Assembly: GCF_001431725.1 (NCBI RefSeq)
Contig: NZ_CP013106.1
Span: 3,038,001 to 3,102,000 of the forward strand
Direction of reading: 5' to 3'
DNA from: Halomonas huangheensis
GTDB taxonomy: Bacteria; Pseudomonadota; Gammaproteobacteria; Pseudomonadales; Halomonadaceae
DNA: 64,000 nt
How positions within the stretch are numbered: the first letter of the stretch is position 1; every line of letters begins with the position of its first letter. Both the position numbers and the translations under genes were made by a program. Positions 18,421 to 26,549 of the stretch are shown here, piece by piece. Under the pieces are notes generated by a model. That model was given only the letters and a program-made list of their open reading frames with translations, searched no databases and was not told the DNA's origin.

Positions 18421-18569
18421 CGCTTGATTCGAACGCCGTTCATGCAAGGATGGTGAAAATTTCCTGATTTCGCACCATCCATCTACCAATCTACTATGCT
18501 GCACAGCAGCAAAATCAGCGAATCGAGATACATCACGACCGAATCACGAGTCCTCAAAGCACTTGGCAA

Positions 18570-18622
18570 CCAGGTACTTCGCAAACCAGGTACTTCGCAA
18601 ACCAGGTACTTCGCAAACCAGG
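18570..18622 (+). repeat. 16-bp tandem repeat, three copies plus part
   Basis: CCAGGTACTTCGCAAA is repeated exactly at 18570-18585, 18586-18601 and 18602-18617. A partial CCAGG follows and a degenerate copy precedes it. It ends 34 bases before the hydrolase start. Confidence 0.9.
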
Positions 18623-18655
18623 CGCCTGCTAAAGTAGCTGGCTACAGGAGACAGT

Positions 18656-19549
18656 ATGGATCGCCTCGAAACACTGAAGGTCAGAGAGCTGGAAGTCGCA
18701 ATACGAATCTGGCACCCCGATGCACCCAATACTGTCGTCGCCTGGCATGGCCTGGCCCGCCATGGCGGCGATTTCGAGCGCATGGCCCGCGTACTCGGTC
18801 CCGAGTGGCGTATCCTCGCGCCCGACACTCCCGGGCGCGGCCTGTCCAGCTGGTCGCTCTATCCTGCAAACGATTATCTCTACTCTCATTACATGACGAT
18901 TGCCGTCGCCATTCTCGACCATTTTGCGCTTGAAAATGTTGATTGGGTCGGCACTTCGATGGGTGGTTTGCTGGGTATGCTGCTGGCCGCCGAGCCATAT
19001 ACTCGTAGTCGAATCAAGCGTCTGGTACTCAATGACGTGGGCCCTGAGCTGACTCGTGAAGGCCTGACCGAAATCGCCAGCTACTTTTCCATCCCCTATC
19101 GATTCAGTCGCTTCAGCCAGTTGGACGCTGAACTGCGTCGCCATTACGCCGGATTCGGCATCACCGACGAAGACGCCTGGCGTGAACTGGTGCTGGGTAG
19201 TGCCCGACGCCTGCCGGACGGCAGTTGGAGTTATCACTACGATCCTCGTATCGGTGAGCAATTCGTCCATGACACCCCACGTGATACCTGGGCTGACTGG
19301 GATGCCATCGAGTGTCCACTGATGGTTGTTCGTGGCGAAGATTCCCCACTGCTGTCCCGTGAAAGCGTTGAGCGCATGGCGGAGCGCAAGCCTTCGCTGA
19401 CCACTCTTGAGATACCAGGCTGCGGCCATGCGCCCATGCTCGACCGAGAATCTCAGGTAGCGCCAATTCGGGAATTTCTCGAAGCCTCCCTTGAACCCAC
19501 TACGGTGAAAAAACAGGCCAGCAGCTGGTGGCGCCGCCTGTTTGGATAA
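18656..19549 (+). CDS. alpha/beta-fold hydrolase
   Basis: A cytoplasmic serine hydrolase of 297 residues; ACAGGAGACAG precedes the ATG. The oxyanion-region motif is VAWHGLARHG, the nucleophile Ser is in VGTSMGGLLG, the acid Asp in RGEDSPLLS, and the His in GCGHAPML. A cap-like helical insert lies around residues 125-200. The C-terminus carries a short basic tail (SSWWRRLFG). The substrate is unknown; esters or lactones are common for the family. It is a single-gene unit facing away from the RND operon, with the 16-bp tandem repeat just upstream. Confidence 0.88.
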   Translation: MDRLETLKVRELEVAIRIWHPDAPNTVVAWHGLARHGGDFERMARVLGPEWRILAPDTPGRGLSSWSLYPANDYLYSHYMTIAVAILDHFALENVDWVGTSMGGLLGMLLAAEPYTRSRIKRLVLNDVGPELTREGLTEIASYFSIPYRFSRFSQLDAELRRHYAGFGITDEDAWRELVLGSARRLPDGSWSYHYDPRIGEQFVHDTPRDTWADWDAIECPLMVVRGEDSPLLSRESVERMAERKPSLTTLEIPGCGHAPMLDRESQVAPIREFLEASLEPTTVKKQASSWWRRLFG

Positions 19550-19600
19550 GAGCGCGCCGGAGCAACGCTGTTGTAGTGGAATCCAGACCACTCGATCGAA

Positions 19601-19640
19601 TCAGAATCGCTCCGGCCAGATCAGAACTGCTCCAGCCGGG
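19601..19640 (-). repeat. 20-bp duplication at the 3' end of the fructosamine kinase-family gene
   Basis: The segment 19621-19640, which contains the stop and last codons of the minus-strand gene, recurs at 19601-19620 with 15 of 20 bases identical (shared TCAGAA and GCTCC cores). Confidence 0.55.
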
Positions 19641-20445
19641 CCAGGGTCGCCAACAAGCCACTGCGATAACCACTCCCGAACAACACTAGATGATTGAGCA
19701 GAGGATAGAGTTGAAACAGCGCCTCTCGCCGCGGCCAGTCATCTGGAGCCGAGCCATTCCAGTACGCCTCGAAGAACTCATCGCCAGGCGCACCGAACAA
19801 CGTCAGCATTGCCAGATCGACCTCGGGGTAATGACGATAGACTGCCGGGTCGATCAGTGCTGGTCCACGATTCGAGTAGAGTAGATTACCCGACCACAGG
19901 TCGCCATGAATCAGACTCGCCGACACATTCGGCAGCCAGGATTCCAGGCCGTTGGCTACTGCGTGCAACTGCTGTTGATCAGTCTCGCTCAGCAAGCCCC
20001 GCTTCCCAGCCAATTCAGTCAACGGCAACAAGCGCCTGGCGCGCTGGAACTCACGTCCGTCAGCACAGGGGGTATTGGGCTGTGGTGTCCGCCCACAGGC
20101 ATTGTCGTGTTCCCAGCCATGCGCCGGGCGACGCACAGTATGCAACCCACGCAGGCCCTCCCCCAGCCGCGCAGGCTGAGGTGAGCCGCGCTCGAGAAAC
20201 TCCATGATCAGCCAGTCACCGGCAAGGCCCACCACTTCCGGTACCACCAAAGGGCTGGCATGGGCGGCAAGCGCCCGCAGCCCATCGGCCTCGCCAGCCA
20301 GACGCTGAGCATCGTCACGCTTGGCGACCAGCCGTCCCTGATCCGTATCAATCACACAAACCGCAGCGATGTCGCCACCCGACAGTGCCTGCGGAGCTGC
20401 CAGAAGTTGAAGTCCAAGTTGCTCAGCGGCCAGTTCAAGCTGCAT
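19621..20445 (-). CDS. fructosamine kinase family protein (YniA/ketosamine-3-kinase-like)
   Basis: A small-molecule kinase of the aminoglycoside phosphotransferase fold, 274 residues. By family it phosphorylates sugar-amine adducts (fructosamines or ribulosamines) on proteins or free amines so that they fall apart, a repair role. The ATP-binding Lys42 is in GRLVAKRDD, the catalytic Asp182 in LIHGDLWSGNLLY, and the metal-binding Asp199 in ALIDPAVYRHYPEVDLAM; this last signature is characteristic of the family. A GGAG site lies about 10 bases before the ATG. It is divergent from the Nif3-like gene, with a 15-bp tandem repeat between the two starts. Confidence 0.9.
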   Translation of the reverse strand: MQLELAAEQLGLQLLAAPQALSGGDIAAVCVIDTDQGRLVAKRDDAQRLAGEADGLRALAAHASPLVVPEVVGLAGDWLIMEFLERGSPQPARLGEGLRGLHTVRRPAHGWEHDNACGRTPQPNTPCADGREFQRARRLLPLTELAGKRGLLSETDQQQLHAVANGLESWLPNVSASLIHGDLWSGNLLYSNRGPALIDPAVYRHYPEVDLAMLTLFGAPGDEFFEAYWNGSAPDDWPRREALFQLYPLLNHLVLFGSGYRSGLLATLARLEQF

Positions 20446-20484
20446 GCTTTATCCACTCCCTGTGATCTCTCACTGGTGTGCTTC

Positions 20485-20544
20485 CAGCATCACTGATTCA
20501 AGGATCACTGGTTCCAGGGTCACTGGCTCCAGGGTCACTGGCCC
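20485..20544 (+). repeat. 15-bp degenerate tandem repeat, four copies
   Basis: Units at 20485, 20500, 20515 and 20530. The last two (CAGGGTCACTGGCTC and CAGGGTCACTGGCCC) differ at one base; the first two are more diverged but keep the TCACTG core. It lies in the divergent promoter region of the kinase-family and Nif3-like genes. Confidence 0.8.
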
Positions 20545-20623
20545 CACGACCATCACTATTTCTTTCACCACGATATATCCTTCACCACCACTTATCCCCC
20601 TCCACTACGCAATGGGAACCGTC

Positions 20624-20935
20624 ATGTACAAGCTTGCCTTCTTTGTCCCTGAGGAAAATGCCGAAGCCGTCAAGGAAGCCGTCTTCGCCACCGGCGCCGG
20701 ACGTATCGGCAACTACGAGGCCTGTTGCTTCCAGACGCCGGGGCGTGGACAGTTTCGACCACTGGATGGCGCCACTCCGCATATCGGAGCGGTAGGCGAC
20801 CTGGAAACCGTCAATGAACTCAAGGTCGAACTGGTCTGCGAGGATAGCCTGATCGCTGTTGCCGTCGCTGCCCTGCGGCTGGCCCATCCCTACGAGGAGC
20901 CGGCCTTCGATGTGTGGCGTGTGGAAGAATTCTGA
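20624..20935 (+). CDS. Nif3/YqfO-like small protein
   Basis: A 103-residue protein, MYKLAFFVPEENAEAVKEA, with the pattern of the stand-alone CutA/PII-like domain found inserted in YqfO/Nif3 proteins (COG3323 type): VKEAVFATGAGRIGNYEACC, GAVGDLETVNELKVELVC and the closing AHPYEEPAFDVWRV. ATG 20624 has GGGAAC upstream; an in-frame ATG at 20612 is possible but lacks a site. It is probably a cytoplasmic oligomer. Metal or nucleotide binding is suspected for the family, but the role is not established. Confidence 0.82.
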   Translation: MYKLAFFVPEENAEAVKEAVFATGAGRIGNYEACCFQTPGRGQFRPLDGATPHIGAVGDLETVNELKVELVCEDSLIAVAVAALRLAHPYEEPAFDVWRVEEF

Positions 20936-20958
20936 TCCAGCGAGCAACGAACGGGGCG

Positions 20959-21516
20959 TCAATCGAGGTCAAAGAATAACCGGCGATCATCCATGGTGAT
21001 GTCGCTGATGTGCAGCGGATAGTGTTGCTGTTGGCGATCAGCAAAGTAATGACGCAAGGTGCGCTCGACTGTCGGGAACGCCAGTTCCTGCCAGGGAATG
21101 TCCCTTTCCTCGAACAACGCCACCTCGAGGCTTTCGACACCAGCAGCGAAGTCGCCTTTGAGCTCGCCGCGGAAGATCATGAATACCTGGTTGATATGCG
21201 GCAGATTGATCAGGGTATACAGTCCTTGCAATTCTACCTCGGCACAGGCTTCCTCCCGGGTTTCCCGGGTAGCAGCTTCGGGGGTGGACTCAGCGTTTTC
21301 CATGAATCCTGCCGGCAGGGTCCAATAGCCCAGGCGTGGCTCGATAGCTCGCCGGCACAGCAACACACGGCTGCCACTGACAGGCAAGGTACCGGCCACG
21401 ATGCGTGGGTTCTGATAATGAATCGTGCCACAGGAGCGGCAGAGATAGCGTGGGCGGTCATCCCCATCTGGAATGGCGAAACTGACCGGCTGGCCACAGT
21501 GGCTGCAATAGTTCAT
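20959..21516 (-). CDS. Nudix hydrolase with N-terminal zinc ribbon
   Basis: A nucleoside-diphosphate-type pyrophosphohydrolase, 185 residues. An N-terminal zinc ribbon (CSHCG at 4-8, CRSCG at 26-30) precedes the Nudix domain. The Nudix box GFMENAESTPEAATRETREE contains the required Glu residues in REXXEE. This architecture matches NudC-like and YfcD-like small Nudix proteins, but the NADH pyrophosphatase SQPWPFPxS motif is absent, so NudC itself is not supported. GGGAG precedes the ATG. It converges with the Nif3-like gene and is divergent from the next Nudix gene. Confidence 0.88.
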   Translation of the reverse strand: MNYCSHCGQPVSFAIPDGDDRPRYLCRSCGTIHYQNPRIVAGTLPVSGSRVLLCRRAIEPRLGYWTLPAGFMENAESTPEAATRETREEACAEVELQGLYTLINLPHINQVFMIFRGELKGDFAAGVESLEVALFEERDIPWQELAFPTVERTLRHYFADRQQQHYPLHISDITMDDRRLFFDLD

Positions 21517-21597
21517 GTCGCTCCCGAGAGGCTGCTGCCCAAGCTTGACGCCTGTGCCATGTACTGGGAAAAAGAGAATAAACTCGATGGAAGCCCC

Positions 21598-22233
21598 ATG
21601 TTAGAGAAACTTCGCGAAAAGCTGCAAGGACTTCACCCCAGACGCATCCATTTGCGTCTTCCGGAAGCGGCAGTGCTGATACCCATCGTCAACCGTCCTG
21701 AGCCGACGCTGCTGTTTACTCGCCGTGCCAACCATCTCTCCACTCATGGAGGCCAGGTCGCCTTTCCAGGCGGCAAGCGCGAGCCCCAGGATGCCGACCT
21801 CCTCGATACCGCGCTGCGTGAATCCTGCGAGGAAATCGCCCTGCCCCGTGAGCGAGTCGAGATACTCGGCCAATTGTCGGACGTCCTGTCACTGTACGGT
21901 ATCAAGGTCACACCCTTCGTTGGGGTGATTCCACCTGACCTGCCATTGGTCGCCGACAGCAATGAGCTGGATGTGATCTTCGAGGTCCCGCTGCGCCATT
22001 TTCTCGACGACTGTCGCACTCATACTGATGTGATTCCCGTCGACGGGCGTGACATCTATGTTCCCAGCTACCGAGTCGCCGCACACCAGGGTGATGACCA
22101 TGTGATCTGGGGTCTTTCAGCCATGATGCTGGTCGAGCTGCTGGCCGAAGGATTTGATCTACCTATGGGTCTTTTCAACAAACCCGAGGGTAAACTAAAG
22201 CACCTGCCACCTCGTCGAGCACCACGCCCATGA
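21598..22233 (+). CDS. CoA pyrophosphatase-type Nudix hydrolase
   Basis: A Nudix enzyme of 211 residues. ATG 21598 is chosen for the GGAAG five bases upstream; an in-frame ATG at 21559 would add 13 residues. The substrate-selecting N-terminal pattern THGGQVAFPGGKREPQDAD matches the NudL/CoA-diphosphatase signature upstream of the Nudix box, and the box continues DTALRESCEEIALP. A Cys replaces a usual Ala or Glu between REX and EE, while the metal-binding glutamates remain. By family it cleaves CoA and CoA derivatives to 4'-phosphopantetheine and adenosine 3',5'-bisphosphate. The stop overlaps the next start (ATGA), so the two genes are coupled. Confidence 0.88.
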   Translation: MLEKLREKLQGLHPRRIHLRLPEAAVLIPIVNRPEPTLLFTRRANHLSTHGGQVAFPGGKREPQDADLLDTALRESCEEIALPRERVEILGQLSDVLSLYGIKVTPFVGVIPPDLPLVADSNELDVIFEVPLRHFLDDCRTHTDVIPVDGRDIYVPSYRVAAHQGDDHVIWGLSAMMLVELLAEGFDLPMGLFNKPEGKLKHLPPRRAPRP

Positions 22234-22889
22234 GCTATCCCGAGCCCTGCCTGCTTCCCACTGAGCAGATCAATGCCTTGATCGACTCGCTGGTCGAACA
22301 CGGCTGGTATATCGGTCAACAGGTGCTGGACCCAGCGCTATGCCAGGCATTGCATCAGGAAGTCACAATCCGCGCTCAACAGCAATCAATGAGCCGTGCT
22401 GGCGTCGGTCGAGGCAAGGAGCATGAATTGCGTGAGGATATCCGCGGCGATGCCATTCACTGGCTGAATCGGGAAACGCTCGCACAACGGCGCTACCTTG
22501 ATGCCATGCGGGAACTGCAGCAGGCCATCAACGTCAGCCTGTACCTGGGACTGTTCGAGTATGAGGCACATTTTGCTCACTACCCTGCCGGAGCCTTCTA
22601 CCGCCGCCATCTCGACAGCTTTCGTGGCCGAGCCAATCGCGTGGTATCCACGGTAGGCTATCTCAATGCCGACTGGCCTCAGGACGCAGGGGGTGAAATG
22701 GTAATCTTCGATCAGCATGATCCCGAAAGGGAGCTTGCCAGGGTCACACCCGATGCCGGAACCTTCGTCTGCTTTCTCGCCGATCGGATTCCCCATGAAG
22801 TCCTGCCGACGCATCAACCCAGGGCCAGTATCGCTGGCTGGTTCCGTCGCAACGCTTCGTTGGGCGGTGTGGTCGATCCCGCTCGCTGA
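22230..22889 (+). CDS. 2OG-Fe(II) oxygenase (prolyl 4-hydroxylase-like)
   Basis: An Fe(II)/2-oxoglutarate oxygenase of 219 residues, beginning in the stop of the CoA pyrophosphatase gene. The iron ligands are the His and Asp in FYRRHLDSFRG and the distal His in RIPHEVLP; the 2OG-binding Arg is in PRASIAGWFRR. The fold segment VVSTVGYLNADWPQDAGGEM is typical of P4H-type oxygenases. Its target, a protein residue or a small molecule, cannot be told. The coupling to a Nudix gene seems to be conserved housekeeping context rather than a pathway. Confidence 0.87.
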   Translation: MSYPEPCLLPTEQINALIDSLVEHGWYIGQQVLDPALCQALHQEVTIRAQQQSMSRAGVGRGKEHELREDIRGDAIHWLNRETLAQRRYLDAMRELQQAINVSLYLGLFEYEAHFAHYPAGAFYRRHLDSFRGRANRVVSTVGYLNADWPQDAGGEMVIFDQHDPERELARVTPDAGTFVCFLADRIPHEVLPTHQPRASIAGWFRRNASLGGVVDPAR

Positions 22890-22906
22890 TCCACAAGGGT
22901 ATCGAA

Positions 22907-24316
22907 ATGCCAGTCAGGGGTTCACAGATGCCAATCACCGACAACCAGCGTATTCAGGAACTGGAGGCACGCATCCAGCAACTGGAAAGCGAGAAACGGC
23001 AGTCGGAAAACGAAAAGCAACACTTCAAGTGGTTGGCAGAGAACACCACCGACCTGATTTCACGCCATGATCAGAACGGTGTCTTTCTCTACGCTTCTCA
23101 GGCCGCCAGCGACCTACTCGGTTATGCGCCGGAAGAGTTGATTGGTGCCTCAGCCTATGACCTCTTCCACCCTGATGATCTGCGTGCTCTGCTCTCGAAG
23201 TCCCCACGCATCTACTACCATGAAGGCTTCTATCAGCAGACCTACCGCTTTCGCGCCCGCGCCGGACACTACGTGTGGTTCGAGACCACCAGTCGCACGC
23301 GACGCGATCCCGAGAGCGGCGAGTTGATCGATATCCTGTGCGTCTCACGCGATGTCAGCCGACGACTGGAAGCAGAAGCCAGGAATCGTCGCCTGCAACA
23401 ACAGGTCGCTCATGCCAATCGCCGGGCCATGCTCGGCGAACTGGCCAGCAATATCGCCCACGAATGCAATCAGCCGCTGGCCACCATGAGCAACTATGCC
23501 AACGGTGCCTTGATGCAGCTACAACGCCAACCGGAGCAGCCCGCCTCACAGCTGGCAGTGCCTCTACAACGCGTCAGTGAACAGATCGAACGTCTCTCGT
23601 CACGTCTGCGCCATATACGTCAGTTTGTGCGCCATGGCGAAGTACGTTGCCAACCACTGGATATCCGCGACATCCTCGACGCGGCACGCCAGCTCTGCCA
23701 GTGGCAGTGTGAACAGCAGGGCATTGTTCTCGAGATCATCGCCAGCGATGATCTGCCCCTCGTGCACGTAGACCCTATCGCTCTCGAGCAGATTCTGGTC
23801 AATCTAATCCTCAATGCAGAAGAAGCCTGTCGACAGCGGCTGCCTGTCCAGAACGACCAACAGCACAATCAGCAGGACAGGCCACGCGGCACCATCGCCA
23901 TCGAGGGCCGCATCCAGGTTCAGGTCTGGCAGCTTGCTACGCAAGAGGTCGCCATCGAGGTACAGGACAATGGCCCGGGGATCGCCGCAGACCTGATCGA
24001 ACAGGTCCTTGCACCACTCGTCTCATCATCTGGAGCGGTCGCTTCCGCATCGGGATCTGGGCTAGGGTTATCCATCAGTCATTCACTGGCCGAAACCATG
24101 GGTGGCAACCTGACACTGATTTCGCCGGGCGCGTCGACCGGCAATGCACAGCGACAAGGCAATGCACAGCGACAAGACAATGCAGAACGACAAGACAGCA
24201 CCCCGGCGCATCCCGAATCGGCCTTGCGCGCCGGTATGACAGGAGCAGTCTTTCGTGTGATATTGCCGGCCGCCACCGGCACTGATACTCATCGCCACGG
24301 AGATGGCCGTGACTGA
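22907..24316 (+). CDS. cytosolic PAS sensor histidine kinase (FixL/TodS-like)
   Basis: A 469-residue kinase without membrane segments. A short coiled coil (residues 14-40) precedes one PAS domain (about 40-155, with FLYASQAASDLLGYAPEEL). The H-box is ELASNIAHECNQPLATMSNY with phospho-acceptor His185, the N-box is LILNAEEACRQR, and the G boxes are VQDNGPGIA and GSGLGLSISHS. ATG 22907 (AAGGG upstream) and ATG 22928 (AGGGG upstream) are both possible. The ATP domain is odd: a Gln-rich insert follows the N-box, and a repeat (GNAQRQ three times, residues 412-429) plus Pro/Ala-rich linker precedes the last strand. It overlaps the response regulator by 14 bases. Confidence 0.9.
   Translation: MPVRGSQMPITDNQRIQELEARIQQLESEKRQSENEKQHFKWLAENTTDLISRHDQNGVFLYASQAASDLLGYAPEELIGASAYDLFHPDDLRALLSKSPRIYYHEGFYQQTYRFRARAGHYVWFETTSRTRRDPESGELIDILCVSRDVSRRLEAEARNRRLQQQVAHANRRAMLGELASNIAHECNQPLATMSNYANGALMQLQRQPEQPASQLAVPLQRVSEQIERLSSRLRHIRQFVRHGEVRCQPLDIRDILDAARQLCQWQCEQQGIVLEIIASDDLPLVHVDPIALEQILVNLILNAEEACRQRLPVQNDQQHNQQDRPRGTIAIEGRIQVQVWQLATQEVAIEVQDNGPGIAADLIEQVLAPLVSSSGAVASASGSGLGLSISHSLAETMGGNLTLISPGASTGNAQRQGNAQRQDNAERQDSTPAHPESALRAGMTGAVFRVILPAATGTDTHRHGDGRD
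24140..24193 (+). repeat. 18-bp in-frame repeat inside the kinase gene
   Basis: Three copies of an 18-bp unit (GGCAATGCACAGCGACAA and close variants) at 24140, 24158 and 24176 encode GNAQRQ, GNAQRQ and DNAERQ. The first two are identical. Confidence 0.9.
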
Positions 24317-24992
24317 TTATACGGACCACAACCCCACTGATACGGGTCTGACCGCAACCACCGCCTGTGTCGCCATCGTCGATGACGACGACGACCTGCG
24401 TGAGTCGCTGATCTGGCTGCTCGACTCGGTTGGATTGCGCACTCGCGCCTATGCCAGCGGCGATGCCTTTCTCGATGCTGACCCACAACAGCATGACGCC
24501 ATTCTGCTCGATGTGCGTATGCCAGGCCTGAGCGGCCTTCAGGTGCAACAGCGTCTGCAGGGCCTCGACACCTGTCCGCCGCTGATCATGATCAGCGGCC
24601 ACGGTGATGTGTCCATGGCTGTCGCGGCACTCAAGGCGGGTGCCGTCGACTTCATCGAAAAGCCGTTCAATCAGCAGCAGTTGATCGATATTATCCAGCA
24701 AGCGCTGGTGATACAGCGTGAGCGCCTCAATCGCCAACAGCGTCTGAGCGGCCTGCAGCAACGCTACGCGGACTTGAGACTGAAGGAGCAGCAGGTACTG
24801 AAGGAGGTAGCCCGCGGCTATACCAGCCGTGAGATTGCACAGCATCTCGAGTTGAGTGCCAAGACGGTGGAAGTTTATCGTCAGCGCATCATGAAGGCAC
24901 TCGGCGCTGGCAGCCTGGCGCACCTGATTCGCCTGAGCGTGGCCCTGGAACTGGTGGATACGCTACCCGACCAGCAGACTCCCGAGAGCTGA
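24303..24992 (+). CDS. FixJ-family response regulator
   Basis: A two-domain regulator of 229 residues, partner of the PAS kinase that it overlaps. The receiver domain spans about residues 22-135, with the acidic cluster VDDDDD, phospho-acceptor Asp70 in AILLDVRMPG and Lys120 in IEKPF. The LuxR-type helix-turn-helix is at about 165-215 (TSREIAQHLELSAKTVEVYR). An extended Gln/Arg-rich helix joins the two. The pair resembles FixLJ/TodST systems controlling respiration or aromatic catabolism, but no obvious target operon is adjacent, so the stimulus and regulon are unknown. Confidence 0.92.
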   Translation: MAVTDYTDHNPTDTGLTATTACVAIVDDDDDLRESLIWLLDSVGLRTRAYASGDAFLDADPQQHDAILLDVRMPGLSGLQVQQRLQGLDTCPPLIMISGHGDVSMAVAALKAGAVDFIEKPFNQQQLIDIIQQALVIQRERLNRQQRLSGLQQRYADLRLKEQQVLKEVARGYTSREIAQHLELSAKTVEVYRQRIMKALGAGSLAHLIRLSVALELVDTLPDQQTPES

Positions 24993-25065
24993 GCGAAATA
25001 CGGCAGCAGGCGCCGATGCCATCTCACCTGCCCTCCCGGGGGATCAAGGAGTGTTCAACATCTCA

Positions 25066-25085
25066 GTGCCGGATCATGCCGGCAC
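25066..25085 (+). terminator. weak hairpin after the FixJ-like gene
   Basis: GTGCCGG (25066-25072) pairs with CCGGCAC (25079-25085), loop 6, 74 bases past the stop. There is no T-run, so it is only a candidate. Confidence 0.3.
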
Positions 25086-25185
25086 ACCTATGTCAGGGCC
25101 GCGCTCACAGGCTCACTTATCTGTCTCGGTGCTCGGACAGGAATCTCAGGCGCAGCCTCGTAGAGAATCTACACAGGAGCCTCAC

Positions 25186-25662
25186 ATGACGCCAACTGAT
25201 CTGCACCACCTGGAACGCTGTATCGAGCTAGCCAGAGAAGCATTGAACAAGGGAGACGAGCCCTTCGGATCGATTCTTGTCGATGCGCAGGGCGAAGTAC
25301 GTTTCGAAGATCACAACCATGTTGCAGGCGGTGATGCCACTCAACATCCCGAGTTCGCTATCGCACGCTGGGCGGCCGAGAACATGACGCCTGCAGCAAG
25401 GGCTGCCGCTACGGTATACACCTCGGGCGAGCATTGCCCCATGTGTGCGGCAGCTCACGGCTGGGTAGGACTGGGACGTATCGTCTACGCCAGCTCCTCA
25501 CAGCAGTTGGGTGAGTGGCTGGCAGCAATGGGAGTGGCCACCGGACCAGTGGTACCACTGCCCATTACCCATATCGTGCCGGGGGCCGAGGTCGAAGGCC
25601 CTGCACTGGAGCTCGCCGAGCAAGTGCACGCATTGCACCGGCGGCTTCATACAGCTTCATGA
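25186..25662 (+). CDS. cytidine/deoxycytidylate deaminase-fold nucleoside deaminase
   Basis: A zinc hydrolase of 158 residues from ATG 25186 (AGGAG six bases upstream). It has zinc ligands and the catalytic Glu in TQHPEFAIARW and the second ligand pair in EHCPMCAAAHGW. The usual PCxMC motif here reads CPMC. The pattern is that of the guanine deaminase/tRNA-adenosine deaminase superfamily branch; TadA is unlikely because the flanking motifs differ. The substrate is probably a purine or pterin base. It converges with the MOSC gene with only 20 bases between stops. Confidence 0.82.
   Translation: MTPTDLHHLERCIELAREALNKGDEPFGSILVDAQGEVRFEDHNHVAGGDATQHPEFAIARWAAENMTPAARAAATVYTSGEHCPMCAAAHGWVGLGRIVYASSSQQLGEWLAAMGVATGPVVPLPITHIVPGAEVEGPALELAEQVHALHRRLHTAS
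25643..25662 (+). repeat. 10-bp degenerate duplication ending at a stop codon
   Basis: CTTCATACAG is followed directly by CTTCATGAG; the second copy includes the TGA stop of the deaminase gene. Confidence 0.45.
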
Positions 25663-25682
25663 GTGACAGAGTTCGGTTGTCA

Positions 25683-26549
25683 TCAGGCGGTGGTGATGTC
25701 CAGCACGTCGCCAACTCGCAGCGTTGCACCGACGCCACTTTCAATGATGGCATTCTGGCCAAAGAAGGCACCTTTCCATCCGGGCTGGGTGTCCAGTTCC
25801 ACCAGGCTGCGTAGCGGCTCCTTGACCGAAGGCGTCTCACCGCTGCGCTGATCAATGGTGATGATCTTGCAACGCTTGCAGGGTTTGCGAATACCCAGAC
25901 GATAGCCCGGGCCGACAAGCGACTGCCAGTTGCGCTCGATAAAGGCCTGGTCAACACCGGACACAACCAGGTTGGGACGAAAACGTGTCATCGGTACTTC
26001 GCTCTCCCCCTTGCCGCGGAGATGACGGTTGAGCGCCTCCAACGATGTCTCGCTGGTGACCAGCAACGGGTAACCATCCGCGAATGCCGTGTGCACTGCT
26101 CCTGGCTCCCCTTCACGCAGATAGTCATGCTCGACCTCACGTCGCTGCTGTGGATCAAAGCGCACCAGACGCAGGCCACTGACACCCTGAGGCCCGAGGA
26201 CGTCATTCAGCCACGCCATGGCATCAGCTCCCTCGTCCAGCGCCAGGCAGTCGGACCGCCAGACTCGAACCTCCCGTCGCTCTGCATTCGACGGCGGTGC
26301 CAGACGCACGTCAAGGCTAACTTCAAGGTCAGGCATACCGGGATAGGTCAGCGCCATGTGAGTGTCATTGAGTGACACGCCAATGGTCGCCAGGGCTGGA
26401 ACTTCGCGCTGGGTGACGAAACGGCCGTCGGCGTTGACCAGCATCCATTGCCGATCATGGACAAGGCCCCGCTCGCCCAGTTCAGCGCTGGTCAAACGTA
26501 TTCCCTTCAATGACTTGACGGGATAACAATTCAGTTCGGTAATCGTCAA
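25683..26549 (-). CDS. MOSC domain protein (YcbX-like, no ferredoxin domain)
   Basis: A 288-residue protein with an N-terminal MOSC beta-barrel domain (ITELNCYPVKSLKGI, GLVHDRQWMLVN) and a C-terminal MOSC domain (about 130-280). The molybdenum-cofactor-linked Cys is in IRKPCKRCKIITID. By family it binds molybdenum cofactor and may reduce N-hydroxylated compounds; the ferredoxin domain of E. coli YcbX is missing, so electrons would come from another protein. The start is TTG at 26549, overlapping the racemase stop (TTGA) with AGGT upstream, which indicates coupling to that gene. Confidence 0.88.
   Translation of the reverse strand: MTITELNCYPVKSLKGIRLTSAELGERGLVHDRQWMLVNADGRFVTQREVPALATIGVSLNDTHMALTYPGMPDLEVSLDVRLAPPSNAERREVRVWRSDCLALDEGADAMAWLNDVLGPQGVSGLRLVRFDPQQRREVEHDYLREGEPGAVHTAFADGYPLLVTSETSLEALNRHLRGKGESEVPMTRFRPNLVVSGVDQAFIERNWQSLVGPGYRLGIRKPCKRCKIITIDQRSGETPSVKEPLRSLVELDTQPGWKGAFFGQNAIIESGVGATLRVGDVLDITTA

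Noticed and set aside
18629..19591. 320-codon minus-strand frame
   Set aside because: Antisense to the alpha/beta hydrolase, which has a full catalytic triad.
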